Notes: generated from the letters alone by a model not told the origin. Positions 23,568 to 35,226 are shown, counted from the first letter of the stretch. The stretch is 64,000 nt of DNA from Meandrina meandrites (GCA_963693305.1 OY855908.1:29508305-29572304); one strand, 5' to 3'. Numbers and translations: made by a program.

Positions 23568-25229
23568 ATGCCTCGCCTGAAGGGTGCCAAATGTTACGCT
23601 CCTGCTAGCGATGACGAAAATGTTACTGGACATGAAGTGATAGGGAATATGCCCGTTTACAAGCATCGTGAACAAACACATAGTGGATTGAAGCGGTATG
23701 CATGCAAGTATTGTAAAAAGTGTTTTAACTGTTCAAAAGATTGCAAGGACCATGAACGAATTCATACAGGAGAGAAGCCGTACACATGCAGGCACTGTAA
23801 TAAGAGCTTTAGCCAGTCGTCAAATTGCAAGACTCACGAACGAACACATACAGGCGAGAAGCCGTTTGCATGCAAGCATTGTAATAAGTGCTTTAGCACT
23901 TTGACTCATTGCAAGACACACGAACGAGCACATGCAGGAGAGAAGCCGTACACTTGCAAGCACTGTAATAAGCGCTTTATCCAGTCGTCAAATTGCAAGA
24001 CTCACGAACGAACACATACAGGGGAAAAGCCGTTTGCATGCAAGCATTGTAATAAGTGCTTTAGCACTTTGACTCATTGCAAGAGACATGAACGAGCACA
24101 TACAGGAGAAAAGTCGTTTTCATGTAAGCATTGTAAAAAGAGCTTTAGCGATGTATCAGCCCGTAAGACACATGAACGAACACATACAGGAGAGAAGCCG
24201 TTTTCATGTAAGCATTGTAAAAAGAGGTTTAGCGATGTATCAGCCCGTAAGAAACATGAACGAACACATACAGGAGAGAAGCCGTGCACATGCAAGTATT
24301 GTAATAAGTGCTTTAGCACCTCGACGAATTGCAAGACACACGAACGAACACATACAGGAGTGAAGCCTTTCACATGCAAGCACTGTAATAAGTGCTTTAG
24401 CCAGTCGTCAAATTGCAAGACACACGAACGAACACATACAGGAGAGAAGCCGTTTTCATGCAAGCATTGTAAAAAGAGGTTTAGCGATGTATCAGCCCGT
24501 AAGAAACATGAACGAACACATACAGGAGTGAAGCCTTTCACATGCAAGCACTGTAATAAGTGCTTTAGCCAGTCGTCAAATTGCAAGACACACGAACGAA
24601 CACATACAGGAGAGAAGCCTTTTTCATGTAAGCATTGTAAAAAGAGGTTTAGCGATGTATCAGCCCGTAAGAAACATGAACGAACACATACAGGAGAGAA
24701 GCCGTGCACATGCAAGTATTGTAATAAGTGCTTTAGCACCTCGACGAATTGCAAGACACACGAACGAACACATACAGGAGTGAAGCCTTTCACATGCAAG
24801 CACTGTAATAAGTGCTTTAGCCAGTCGTCAAATTGCAAGACACACGAACGAACACATACAGGAGAGAAGCCGTTTTCATGCAAGCATTGTAATAAGTGCT
24901 TTAGCAATTTGCCACACTGCAAGAGACATGAACGAACACACACGCGAGTGACACCCTACACATGCAAGCACAGTAATAAGAGCTTTAGCCAATCATCACA
25001 CTGCAATCATCAACATTTGCAAGAAAAGTCTTTAAAACACGGACGACACCTTCAAGAACCAACAGCAACTTCCTTTGGCAAAAAGTGTCGTATTTTGTCT
25101 TCTTTGACTGACGGAAATTCAAACCAAGTTGAAAGCCTCACGTGTTGGATTTGTCAGGAGGAATTTAGTAGTAAGGCATGCATCGTCCAACATTACGATG
25201 ATCATATGAGCAAGGTAATACTTTCTTAA
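23568..25229 (+). CDS. C2H2 zinc-finger protein, unit 2 (intact, ~16 tandem fingers)
   Basis: A 553-residue protein starting MPRLKGAKCYAPAS. Fingers run from about residue 44 to 490: fifteen canonical fingers plus one degenerate (Cys to Ser), joined by HTGEKP or HTGVKP linkers. A separate C-terminal finger uses C526, C529, H542 and H546. Predicted nuclear sequence-specific DNA-binding protein; target unknown. Helix residues differ between fingers (QSSNCKT, TLTHCKT, DVSARKK, TSTNCKT). The usual helix +4 Leu is replaced by Cys or Ala in almost every finger. A block of five fingers is duplicated in tandem (period 420 bp). The ATG is conserved with units 3 and 4 and lies 53 bases into the exon that starts at 23515. 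The best-preserved gene of the cluster. Confidence 0.9.
   Translation: MPRLKGAKCYAPASDDENVTGHEVIGNMPVYKHREQTHSGLKRYACKYCKKCFNCSKDCKDHERIHTGEKPYTCRHCNKSFSQSSNCKTHERTHTGEKPFACKHCNKCFSTLTHCKTHERAHAGEKPYTCKHCNKRFIQSSNCKTHERTHTGEKPFACKHCNKCFSTLTHCKRHERAHTGEKSFSCKHCKKSFSDVSARKTHERTHTGEKPFSCKHCKKRFSDVSARKKHERTHTGEKPCTCKYCNKCFSTSTNCKTHERTHTGVKPFTCKHCNKCFSQSSNCKTHERTHTGEKPFSCKHCKKRFSDVSARKKHERTHTGVKPFTCKHCNKCFSQSSNCKTHERTHTGEKPFSCKHCKKRFSDVSARKKHERTHTGEKPCTCKYCNKCFSTSTNCKTHERTHTGVKPFTCKHCNKCFSQSSNCKTHERTHTGEKPFSCKHCNKCFSNLPHCKRHERTHTRVTPYTCKHSNKSFSQSSHCNHQHLQEKSLKHGRHLQEPTATSFGKKCRILSSLTDGNSNQVESLTCWICQEEFSSKACIVQHYDDHMSKVILS
24193..24864 (+). repeat. 420-bp intragenic tandem duplication (5 fingers)
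   Basis: The stretch covering fingers 7-9 ([41 protein letters not shown]) recurs exactly 420 bp later as fingers 12-14, with one visible base difference in the linker (gccgtt/gccttt). 420 is five 84-bp finger units, as expected from unequal crossing-over. Confidence 0.85.
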
Positions 25230-25914
25230 ATGATATTTTAAACCACAGAGCCCATCTGTCGATCTATCGGGTATGTGCGTTTCTCAATCTGTTGAGGAAA
25301 ATGGGATTGTCTCCTGAGAACTTGGGTGTTTACCATTTACAAAAAAATTCGAAAATCTCGGTTGGGAAAATTTCCGTCCGGAAAGAGCGCGTGCTATTTG
25401 GAAACAAGTCTCGTCACGGTTCGTTGCAGGCACCTCTCTGTTCTTTGTCTGTTGCTAATTGAATTTCCCGCGAAAGATGTTGATGTTTTATGAAATCATA
25501 GAGTTCTGATAACTTAGAATATGATAGTGAAATTAATATCCTTGCAGCGACTGCAACTTTCATGAAACGTGATCTGCCCCAAAATTATTATAGCCTATTT
25601 CGAATGCTCGTCACCAGCATATTCAAACGATGAATTTATACCCTGCTCAAAGAAAGCTTGGCTTCGGGCACAAATTCCAGCTTCCATTTAGATACGTCGG
25701 ACAATCATTATGCAGTAAGTCTTGTAGATCAGTTGCAAGTACGTGACAGACAGAGCACTCGTATAAACCCCGAACATTTGCGTATGAAAAACTTACAGAA
25801 ACCTGACCCGCCATTTTAGTTGAAGCTTAGCAAGCGACCGAGAGAGGCCTGGATTTGAAAAAGACCGCGAAAGGCTTGGGATTGGTGAGAATGCGACAAA
25901 TCTATAAAAGGAAC

Positions 25915-25986
25915 AACCTCGTTCCCAGGGTCTCTCTCTCCCTGCCCCTAAGAGCGAGAGAAGAGAGACCCTGGGAACGAGGTTGT
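25915..25986. mobile_element. 72-bp perfect-arm MITE with 9-bp target duplication
   Basis: Starts AACCTCGTTCCCAGGGTCTC and ends with its inverted copy GAGACCCTGGGAACGAGGTT plus GT. AAAAGGAAC is duplicated at 25906-25914 and 25987-25995. Unit 1 has the empty site (CTGTAAAAGGAACACAAATT near position 27). Confidence 0.85.
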
Positions 25987-26839
25987 AAAAGGAACACAAA
26001 TTTCCAATGGGAAAGTTTCCACTGGGAAAACAGCAGTACCTCTACGGCAATTCCGTTTATTTCGAAAATTTCCCATTGAAACGAACCGAAACATCGTGTT
26101 CAATTTGAATCCCAACCCTAATTGGCGGAAAGTTTTTGTAAATGGTAAACACCCCGCAAGTCTATTCTTTTCTTCTTGGGTTAATTTCCACCCTTTGTCT
26201 CCTTTTTAAACATAATATTTCTGCGATTTTTTTTTGCAGCTGCCATAAAAGCTGCCATGGTAAGCCGCTTGTTGATTTGTAGTATGAAATTATATTATTA
26301 TGTGATAACCCATTTATAGATTTGTTTTCCTCATTCTGTCATTTTCTTTGGCAAGGTTTTCTAGCTTATTTTGAAAACCTGCAAGTGTTGTGTTGATGTA
26401 TTCTGTGTACAGTACAGTCACCGCGAGTGTATTTACTGTATTATTTTTAAATTTCGTGCGTTCCGGATACGTTTCATGTGTTTTATGTCCATGTGCTTAA
26501 TGCTCAAAGTGCTTGCACTGTACAAAGAATATATGGTAGGGTGGACGATATTAGGGACCTCTAGATTGGAGAACACAATCGAGTAAGAAGACGACTTTCA
26601 AATTTCAATCCAGTTACGTTCCCAGAGGCCTCACCTCTCCCTATTGCTGACCAGTTGAAAAGGAGACTTGGTATGTTGTGTGAAATGCGATTATCGAAAG
26701 CATAAGCACTAGGTGTAAACAGTCGTATTCGTACTCAATCTCGTGTTCGTGCTCCGATCTGAAGGTCTCTTTTGCTTCAGCCAGTGTTAGGATTTAATTA
26801 GCCGGTCTGAGTTTACCTAACCTCCTATACAGACATTCC

Positions 26840-26899
26840 TTTGGCTCGTCACGCACTCTAACGCAACGTTGGCTGAAGAGGAGTGCGTGACGAACCAAA
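26840..26899. repeat. Conserved hairpin, unit 3 copy
   Basis: TTTGGCTCGTCACGCACTCT pairs with the right arm GGAGTGCGTGACGAACCAAA. The loop has diverged. Confidence 0.8.
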
Positions 26900-27540
26900 A
26901 GTAGCAGACTGTTGAATCAGTCCATTAGGAAAGGTGCATTGTTTGTTACTGAAATGTTGAGTTTACATTGAGTTCTTTTTTTCATATGGCGACCTTTCAT
27001 ACAGTGAAAAAGGTTTGTTGTAAACACGAGAAAGTGCTGCCAAAATTATTCTGTAACTTTACATGTATGGTTTAGTTATATTTTTCCCATACATAACGAG
27101 AATGGTTCCGAAAGTAAAAATAAAACAGTAATTGCAATTAATAGACCTTCATATGTTTAAGTTCATAAGATGTATTTCCAGTTGATGAAAGAGCTAGAAA
27201 ATAGCGTATCTGTTAACAAAGTCACGCCTTACTCTTTTTATTGAAAGCAAAAAGTAAGGCAGATAATCTTCCTTGAAATGATCAAAACTGTACTTCAGGT
27301 CGCAGTGTTAGAGCAATGGTAAACCTGTCACCTCGACATTCGAAGATTTAAAACGTTTCTTGTTATTGACATTATTGAAAATTAATTCGCAAGGATTAAA
27401 AAAAAATGAAGACTGGCGTCATGGAGTGATACATTTAACACTTTAATACTTGATAGTCTATAGAAATGACGTCAAAACATGTTCAATTGAATTTGCAATA
27501 CGTGCATGCTCGCACATCCCACTTTACGCCAGTTTGCATT

Positions 27541-27771
27541 TGCAATCTCGTTCCTAGAGACCGCCTTTCTTTTGGTCAGCACCAAGAACGCGAACCCTGC
27601 CTAGGACCGATCTCTGAGCATTCGCAAAGTGCTCTTTTTCAATCCTTAACCAATCAGATTTGAGCTTAAAGGACCGGAAGTCCGCGAAACGCGGACTTCC
27701 TCATCGGACTTAACGAGAGTCCGCGTTCTTGGTGCTGACCTAAAAAAAAGTGGACTGCGGGACGAGATTGT
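27541..27771. mobile_element. Inverted-repeat MITE private to unit 3
   Basis: Begins CAATCTCGTTCC and ends GGGACGAGATTG. GGTCAGCACCAAGAACGCG near the left and CGCGTTCTTGGTGCTGACC near the right form long inverted arms. A perfect hairpin GGAAGTCCGCG-AAA-CGCGGACTTCC sits at 27676-27700. Confidence 0.7.
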
Positions 27772-28941
27772 TGCATGCGAAGGGTATGTTCCAGCTGACC
27801 TATTACAACTCGCCTGATCTTGTGTTCAAACTCCCGTTTACCATTACTTTCGACCAATGCCATTAGCGGACGAGAATTCTTTCAGTTGTTAAACAAAAAA
27901 AAAAACAGAATTCAATATCCTTTTAAAGACTCAGTACCCAGGCGTCCTCGGCTCAATTGAGTCTGGACTCTATCTTGAGCGGTGACGTCGGCTTTGCGCG
28001 GTTTTCTTATTTGTTTGCTGTGCTAGGTCACGTGCGATATTATTGATTTGCCTCGACGGCTCTCTTTATACCAACTTGTTTATATTCTCAAATTGCGGTG
28101 AGACTGAAATTCTTTGCGGCTTGTAAGTTAAAGAGAGCCTGGAAAGTTCCTTGCAAATGATTTTCAAATCCTTCCTTCTGAATTATCCTCAATCTTAACC
28201 ATCATTTATCTTTTTTTGGTTTTCTGGTTTCTCTTTGCTTTTCTTTTACCTTAGCGAACTAATATTTGATGTCTCCTGAAATTGTTTATCAAAAGTCTGA
28301 TGCGTTTTGCGTTGTTTTCCTCCGAAAACAGAAATGAGAACAATCAAACGTTAAAGGAACAATAAACTCAGTAGAGCAACATTCTCTGGATCTTTATAAC
28401 AGGTTGGAGTTAGCACGTTGCGTGTCCTCTCGCTTTGGCCTGGAGTTTGGTTTAGCTCCTGGCTAGGTTCTGGTCGAAACTGTTTATTTTCTCTCCTCTG
28501 CTCGTGTGATGTCTGATTGTTGAAAACTGCTACAAAGCCAGGCCTGCTGTTCCGAGTGGATCTGCTCTCACGGCCGAAATCTATTAAGGAAGAAGCTTGG
28601 CCAAATCCGATAGTTACGGTACAAAACATTTCGCTAAAGAAAGAAAAAAATTTATATATTTCAGAGATAGTCTAACATCTCACCCAGTGGGAGCGGTAGC
28701 AATATATAGGTTGCTTCATGCTACTGAAAGTAGAATCAGTAGAGTTTGAGTTTCGAAGACATGACAACTGAACATGCTGAACAGTAAAACAAATAAGAAA
28801 AGAAAAGTCTTCTGGGAGCGTAATAGGTCGACAGAATCTCGTTATGATGTAATGTATATGAAATGATTCATATATGAACTGCGGGTGTATATGTAATGGT
28901 GGATTGGCAGTTACTTCTACTTCTAACCACTTCATGCTTAA

Positions 28942-29128
28942 GTAACAAGAATCTGAAAGTGATAAATGATCGTCGCATGAATTTCTAAAGCAATTTAATT
29001 TGGAAAAAGAGGCCTAAAAAAAATTCATGGCTTCAACAGGAAGCCCCGAATTTTTTTCAGGCCTCTTTATCCCAATTGCTTTAGAAATTTCACTGCGATG
29101 ATCATTTATCACTTTCAGGTTCTCGTTA
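28942..29128. repeat. 187-bp palindromic foldback element
   Basis: The left arm begins TAACAAGAATCTGAAAGTGA and the right arm ends TCACTTTCAGGTTCTCGTTA. Inside, AAAGAGGCCT pairs with AGGCCTCTTT. Arms are about 85-90 bases with a few mismatches and a short AACAGG centre. Confidence 0.85.
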
Positions 29129-29362
29129 CTACAAAATAAACAGAAATCATTGGTTTTTGACCAATGATCTCTCTACAAAGGCTTTTCTCGTGTTCTCGCA
29201 ACATCCTGCGTAGGGTTTCAGTGCCTGTGAACCCATAGCCTGCGAACGCAGACGTATTTCCGGCCCTCGCTTGTTAAACGTTTTGTCTATCCCATCCCAA
29301 GCTCGGGAATCAGGGCTATCCCTGAAACCCGAAAAACCATCCCGAAACAACGATCCGACGTT

Positions 29363-29500
29363 CCCGCGTTTCAGCGTTCCAGCGTTTAGCAGTATAGTTG
29401 CCGGACGCCGAAGACTTGGCTCCAGTGTAGAAGCCGCAATGGCGGCGTACATGTGATTTGTTGCTGAAGACGTCGTCGCTGTTTTAACAGTTTTATAAAG
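29363..29500 (+). other. Probable 5' UTR exon, unit 3
   Basis: Conserved block ending TTTTATAAAG with donor GTAAGAGA at 29501. The only acceptor of the family type downstream is 31456-31457, giving an intron of about 1.96 kb. Confidence 0.5.
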
Positions 29501-31457
29501 GTAAGAGATTCTTTAAGAAGACATTTTACCTATCCAGCCAAGCTATAGAATACAGATCACCTATATCCATGTCACTGAATAGGAGTACACAGCTCGAAAT
29601 AACCGCAGATCAGTCGCTGCTCGACGGTCACATAACAATCATTCTTCTAATATAGGACTATTCGCCGCGATTCTCTTAGCCTGGGGCGTTTTTAGTATAT
29701 TTTTTGGGGGATATATATATAGATATCATTAAAGACAAAATAGTGAAAGAAAACATGTGAATAGCAGGCGTAACTGTTGCCTTGAAGGCATGTTACAAAC
29801 ACGTTAAATATATATTGATTGCAAATCAAATTCACCAGCAAGTCAGGTAGTAAAGCGGAACAGAAGAAACATTTCAAACATGATAATCACCCGGTACGTT
29901 TGTTTGACCCTTGGTAACTTGAAATGAGTGGCTCTGGTCTGAAGAGAATTTCAATTGTGCTCACTATGACTCAGTTTGTCATTGTGCTGGATATTTTGCA
30001 TCTGGCAATACCAGGCGTAGACAATCAAACCAGTAATCGATATCAATCGATCACAATCAAAGATTGATATCAATTTCTGATTCCAATCAATAGACATCGA
30101 TAAAGAAATAAAGTTGTGAGTTCGATTAATATTGATTTCCGATAGAAATCGATAATGATTGATTTATCGAATGTTATTGAATGATGTTCATTATTATTGG
30201 AAACGATTTTTGTCATTTTACAAGTTAATCATTGACACAATGTTATCGGTGTAGTTTTGTTGAGTCATTCAATCATCATGTGGGAGGCGCGGTGGCCTAA
30301 TGGTTAGTGCGCTGGACTCCGGATAGGGCGGCCGGGTTCGAGCCCTGGCCGGGGAACTGCATTGTGTTTTTGGGCAAGATACTTTACTCTCATAGTGCCT
30401 CTCTCCACCCAGGTGTATAAATGGGTACCGGCAAATTTACTGCTGGGGGTAACCCTGCGATGGACTAGCATCCCATCCAGGGGGGAGTAGCAATACTCCT
30501 AGTCGCTTCATGCTACAGAAACCGGGATAAGCTCCGTCCTGATGGGCCCCAAGTCTCGTATGCAGACTTGAACTTTACCTATTCAATCATCATAGTATGC
30601 AATAGTTTCTCAAATATCAACAAAATACTATAGGAACTTCAAAAACTCATTAATAATTTATACAAAAGAAATTAATGTTTAACGAGTGTCTTCATATCTG
30701 ATAAAGACACGGCTAAACTTTACATCCAATTTTCTAGGCCAAAATAACCTCAAATCGAAATATAAGGGCACGAATGAGTTGATCTACATCAGAAGATTTT
30801 GAAGCCGTTCAATAAATTTGCAGTTCGTGTTTTATCAAGTCTAAAACACTCGGCTGCGCCTTGTGTTTTAAACCTTATAAAACCCTGCTGCTCATTTATT
30901 AAACATTACAAAAACAATAACAGGAACAATTTGGTATTTTTGTTGATCTTCAGCTTAAGCACAGTTCATAATACAGGAAGAAGTAGTAGTCGCTAGTCTA
31001 GTTGTAGCAATGCCATAAATATGAAGGAGAATAAATATCAAAATCAGTCTTTTTATGATTTCAGTTAGTTGCATTAAGAAAGAAATCTGGCAAGCATATA
31101 AGGTGCACGTCGTAGTTCAACTTGCGACTACTTGTATCTACTTGCGTTTCTGTTTGGCCAGGGCTTCAATGACGTTATGATTCCCTTAATTTGCATATTT
31201 TTCAAATTTTAATACAGATATTTGAAAACAGGAAACGCGATTGTGGAATTCTTAACGTTATGGCTAAAATTGCAAGGGGTGAAGGTTTAATCATGGTAGC
31301 ACTGTAAGACTCCGCAAATTTCTACTGGGTCAGTTCATTAATTATGGAGAAAATTGTAACAAGTACAGCTATGCAATAAAGCGACTGTATAATTTCCTTT
31401 TCCATGCGACTTACCGACCGGCCGGTCGATACCAATTTTCTGCAATCATTTCCATAG
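29501..31457 (+). other. Probable intron of unit 3 zinc-finger pseudogene
   Basis: Shorter than in the other units. It holds ATCGAT/ATCAAT-rich tracts (about 30020-30190) and a SINE (30280-30580), and ends TTTTCTGCAATCATTTCCATAG. No gene was seen. Confidence 0.5.
30280..30580 (+). mobile_element. tRNA-derived SINE with 13-bp target duplication
   Basis: A-box-like GGTGGCCTAATGGTTAG and B box GGTTCGAGCCC at 30335-30345. Flanked by ATTCAATCATCAT at 30267-30279 and 30581-30593. Unit 1 keeps the empty site with a single ATTCAATCATCATAGTATGC near 10645. It is independent of the SINE shared by units 1, 2 and 4. Confidence 0.85.
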
Positions 31458-32057
31458 GAATACGCAGAAGCATCTACCTTGACATCAGAGCTCACTTAAC
31501 AAGCAACACCATGCCTCGCCTGAAGGTTGCCAACTGTAACGCGCCTGTTCGCGACGAAGGATATGTTACTCGACGTAAAGTGGCAATGAAGATGACAGTT
31601 TACAAGCACAGTGAACAAGCACACAGTGGAATGAAGCGAACACATACAGGAGTGAAGCCGTTTTGGCGATTTACCATCCTGTAAGACACATAAAAGAACG
31701 CATAAAGGAGAGAAGCCGTTTTCATGCAAACATTGCAAAAAGAGCTTTAGCCATTCATCACATTGCACGAGGCATGAACGAACACATACAGGAGAGAAGT
31801 TGTTTTCATGCAAGCATTGCAATAAGTGCTTTAGCCAATCGTCACATTGCAAGGAACATGAACGAACACATACAGGAGAAAAGCCGTTTTCATGCAAGCA
31901 TTGTAATAAGTGCTTTAGCCATTCGTCACATTGCAAGGTACATGAACGAACACATACAGGAGAAAAGCCGTTATCATGCAAGCATTGTAATAAGTGCTTT
32001 AGCCATTCGTCACATTGCAAGGAACATGAACGAACGCATACAGGAGAAAAGCCGTTT

Positions 32058-34067
32058 CTGGCTCCCTGTTTGTGCTCTGCGCCGAAATTCTTGCTAACGC
32101 AATAAGGTCTAATGCAGGTATCCAAGGAATCAATATTTACGGAAAAGAATTCAAAATTTCACAATACGCAGACGATACCACTGTTTTTGTTTCCGATATT
32201 AGATCTGCCCAAAATTTATTCCAACTGCTCAATGCCTTTCAAAACTGCTCAGGTCTCGAAGTAAACAAAAGTAAAACAGAGGGCATGTGGCTGGGCGCCA
32301 ACAAAAACAACTTGGAGGAACCTCTAGACATAACATGGCCAAAAGATCCCATACTTGCGCTCGGTATACACTTCTCCTACGATGAAGAGGCTGCCTTTCA
32401 AAAGAACTTCGAACAGAAATTGTCTTCAATGACTTCCCTACTTAACCTGTGGTACCCTAGAAACTTAACTCTACATGGCCGTATTGTCATCCTAAAAGCA
32501 CTAGCCCTTTCCAAACTTATTTATAACACCGCTGTCCTCCCTGTTACATCTACTTTGATTCAAAATGTTAATAAAGTTATATCCCAATTCGTATGGCGCA
32601 AGAAAAACCCAAAGATAAAGCAAACCACAATGATTGGACCGAGAGCAAAAGGAGGTCTTGGAATGCCTGATTTTGATGCAATAAACAACGCTCTCAAAGC
32701 GACCTGGATCCGAAGACTTGATAACGGTTACCCTTCCGCGAGCTGGACGCATATCCCTGTTACCATGTTAGAAAAATGTGGTGGCAAATTTCTCCTTAAG
32801 TGCAATTTTGATCTCAAAAATCTCAATGTAAGAATTCCTCTCAAATTTTACGAGAAAGCCTTGTTGGCTTGGCAGTCAATCAATTTTTTTACTCCGTCCT
32901 CAGAAGAGGAAATACTTGATGAAATTCTTTGGAACAATAGATTCATCAGGATTGGTAAGTACTCAGTGTACTACAAAGAATGGCATGAAGCGGGTGTAGA
33001 AAAAATTAGAGATATCTTCAACGGCGACACATTTACACCTTACCGAGATTTCTGCTCTCACTTTGCCCTTAAAACTAACTTTCTAACCTATTACGGTTTA
33101 TGCCAAGCAATTCCATCTAACTGGATTAAAACTTTGAAAGGCAAATTACAGCCGCATTCGAAGGAACCTACAAACATGGATAGAATTCCCCTTGAAAAGC
33201 TCTCTTGCAAACTTGCTACTAACTACCTTGTAGAAAAGAAGTTCGTTTCTGCCACCGCCGAAAAAAGACTGAAAAGAGCTAAATTAAACGACCAGCAAAT
33301 TTATCAAACGTACATGATGCCTTTCAAGGCCACTAAAGATATTCAACTCTCGATGTTCCAGTTCAAGATTGTACACCATATTTTACCCACCAATGCTGCA
33401 TTACATAAATTCGGTATTAAAGAGCACGACCGCTGTCATTTATGTGCTGAAAAGCAAACAATTACACATCTCTTCGTAACTTGCCCCAACGTCCAGCTGT
33501 TTTGGACAGAGTTTACTGATTGGTGGTACAGAAAAAACAATACTGTAATCACGCTCTCTGAAGCACAAATACTTTACGGCATCACAGACACCGTGCCTCT
33601 GTGTCTCGGTTTAAACCTCTGTACAATAATTGCAAAATATTATATTTACACCGCTTCAAAAAATGAGGAAGATTATTTTTTAGACGCTTTCTTGGCTATC
33701 CTTAAAAACAAAATAGAAATAGAAACTAGCAGAGCAAAGGTGCAAGTTAAACTGTAAATATAGCTATATATACTGTAAATTGTCGCTTTTTTGTCATTTT
33801 GTTTTTGTTTTGTTTTTTTGTTTGTTTTTGTTTGTTTTGTTTTTGTTTTTGCAGTTTTCACTAGTTCTAGTAACCGTAGTAAAAGTTTGTAGTAATTGTC
33901 CGCGATTAAAAAGTAGTGTAACGTAAGCGGTTTAAATAATACTGTTGTTTATTCAAGCATTGTAATTAGAGCAAGTTGTAATTAGCGTAAGTAGCTGTAT
34001 TGTTGTAGTTTTATATGTAGTTTTTTTGTAATTAATAATGTAAGTATGCGTGCTGTAAAAAATAGAT

Positions 34068-34110
<43 letters not shown>
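32058..34110 (+). mobile_element. 5'-truncated non-LTR retrotransposon (LINE) with poly-A tail
   Basis: Inserted in the finger exon, with GAAAAGCCGTTT duplicated at 32046-32057 and 34111-34122. It ends in about 39 A (34072-34110). It holds the end of the reverse transcriptase and the C-terminal part of ORF2 (see the separate entry), then a T-rich 3' UTR (33758-34071). The 5' truncation within the RT domain, the target duplication and the poly-A are hallmarks of target-primed reverse transcription. Confidence 0.92.
32072..33757 (+). pseudogene. LINE ORF2 C-terminal part (reverse transcriptase palm to zinc knuckle)
   Basis: Open for 561 codons. The RT catalytic motif YADDTTVFV lies about 30 residues in, so fingers and upstream palm plus the endonuclease are missing. 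Near the end, CHLCAEKQTITHLFVTC matches the CCHC-type C-terminal motif of L1/Tx1-like ORF2 proteins. The frame is undamaged, which suggests a recent insertion. The first methionine codon is incidental, since the element is truncated. It could be L1 or Tx1 clade; I cannot place it further. Confidence 0.85.
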
Positions 34111-34112
<2 letters not shown>

Positions 34113-34972
34113 AAAGCCGTTTTCATGCAAGCATTGTAATAAGTGCTTTAGCCATTCGTCACATTGCAAGGAACATGAACGAACACATACAGGAGAAAAG
34201 CCGTTTTCATGCAAGCATTGTAATAGGTGCTTTAGCGAATCGTCAAGTCGCAAGAAACATGAACGAACGCATACAGGAGAGAAGCCGTTTTCATGCAGGC
34301 ATTGTAATAAGAGCTTTAGCGAATCGTCAAGTCGCAAGAAACATCAACGAACACATACAGGAGAGAAGCCGTTTTCATGCAGGCATTGTAATAAGAGCTT
34401 TAGCGAATCGTCAAATTGCAAGAAACATGAACGAACACATACAGGAGAGAAGGCGTACACATGCAAGCATTGTAATAAGTGCTTTAGCCAATCATTACCG
34501 TGCAAGATTCATGAAAAGCGACACTCGCAAGATAAGTCTTTAAAACAGGGACGACATCTTCAAGAACCGACGGCAACTTCCTTTGGCAAAACGTCCCATA
34601 TGTTGTCTTCTTTGACTGAAGGAAATTCAAGCCAAGTTGAAAGCCTCACCTGTTGGATTTGTCAGGAAGAATTTAGCAGTAAGGCGTGTATGGTCCAACA
34701 TTACGATGATCATATGAGAAATGTAATGCCAACGTAAATGACATTTTGAGCCAAGGAGCTCTTCTGTCCATCTGTCCCGTCTGTCGGCTTGAAATCTGTT
34801 AAAGAAACACAAATTTCCATTGGGAACGTTTCCACTGGGAAAACGGGAATACCTTTTCAGCAATTTTATTTCGGATATTTTCTAGTGGAACGAACGGAAA
34901 AGTCGTGTCCATTTGCATCCCAACCCTAATTTGCGGAAATTTTTGTAAATGGTTAACACCCCACAAGTCTCA

Positions 34973-35000
34973 TTTTCTTCTTCTTCTTCTTCTTCTTCTT
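34973..35000. repeat. (TTC)n microsatellite
   Basis: About nine uninterrupted TTC/CTT units. The sister units have one to three at the same place. Confidence 0.9.
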
Positions 35001-35165
35001 GGGTTAATTTCTACCTTTTGTCACCTTTTCAAACATACATGTAATATATCATCAACGCTGCCATGATAAAGCGCTTGTTGATTTGCAGTATGAGATTGTA
35101 TTATAATGTGATCACACATTGATAAATTTGAAAATACTAAAATTGCAGTCAGGGATAGACATTAT

Positions 35166-35226
35166 AATGTAAATTATTGTGCTCAAACGTTACAACAAGT
35201 CAGCGTCGAGCACAATAATTTACATT
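35166..35226. repeat. Small hairpin insertion
   Basis: AATGTAAATTATTGTGCTC and GAGCACAATAATTTACATT are perfect inverted arms of 19 bases around a 23-base loop. Absent from unit 5 at the matching position (near 44.9 kb). Confidence 0.85.

Larger units (their letters stand above)
15721..25240 (+). repeat. Segmental duplication unit 2
   Basis: Complete unit: flank, 5' exon (19829-19966), intron, finger exon (23568-25229). It keeps the empty site for the TTAA element and for the unit 3 LINE, which makes it the best reference copy. Confidence 0.75.
25230..29362. other. Non-coding flank of unit 3
   Basis: Duplicated flank carrying three private insertions: a 72-bp MITE (25915-25986), a MITE at about 27541-27771 and a long palindrome (28942-29128). 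The part at about 28130-28660 has no counterpart that I recognise in the other units. No convincing gene. Confidence 0.6.
31511..34737 (+). pseudogene. C2H2 zinc-finger gene of unit 3, disrupted by frameshift and LINE
   Basis: The conserved start MPRLKV is at 31511, but the first finger is largely missing and the frame reaches a TAA near 31680. Fingers continue in another frame (about 31695-32057, roughly four recognisable). A LINE then interrupts a linker at 32058. After its poly-A tail the finger array resumes at 34111 and stays open to a stop at 34735-34737, with five more fingers, the family spacer and the CWIC...HYDDH tail. Two independent lesions mean a full protein is unlikely. The post-LINE part lacks an upstream start codon. 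Confidence 0.85.
25241..34745 (+). repeat. Segmental duplication unit 3
   Basis: Flank, 5' exon (29363-29500), a short intron, and a broken finger exon (31511-34737). It has the most private insertions and the only pseudogenised finger exon. Confidence 0.75.

Noticed and set aside
24074..24943. 289-codon open frame on the minus strand through the unit 2 finger array (also 14857-15225, 31496-32125, 42735-43208)
   Set aside because: It is the antisense of the repeated finger codons (CVRSCxLQ... repeats). The 84-bp periodicity keeps one antisense frame open; it is not an independent gene.
30282..30350. Possible tRNA gene
   Set aside because: A and B boxes are present but no cloverleaf can be drawn and the body continues as a SINE with a target-site duplication.
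31511..33757. A zinc-finger/reverse-transcriptase fusion gene
   Set aside because: The LINE is 5'-truncated with target duplication and poly-A inside one exon, and the finger frame is already shifted upstream; the junction is an insertion, not a functional fusion.
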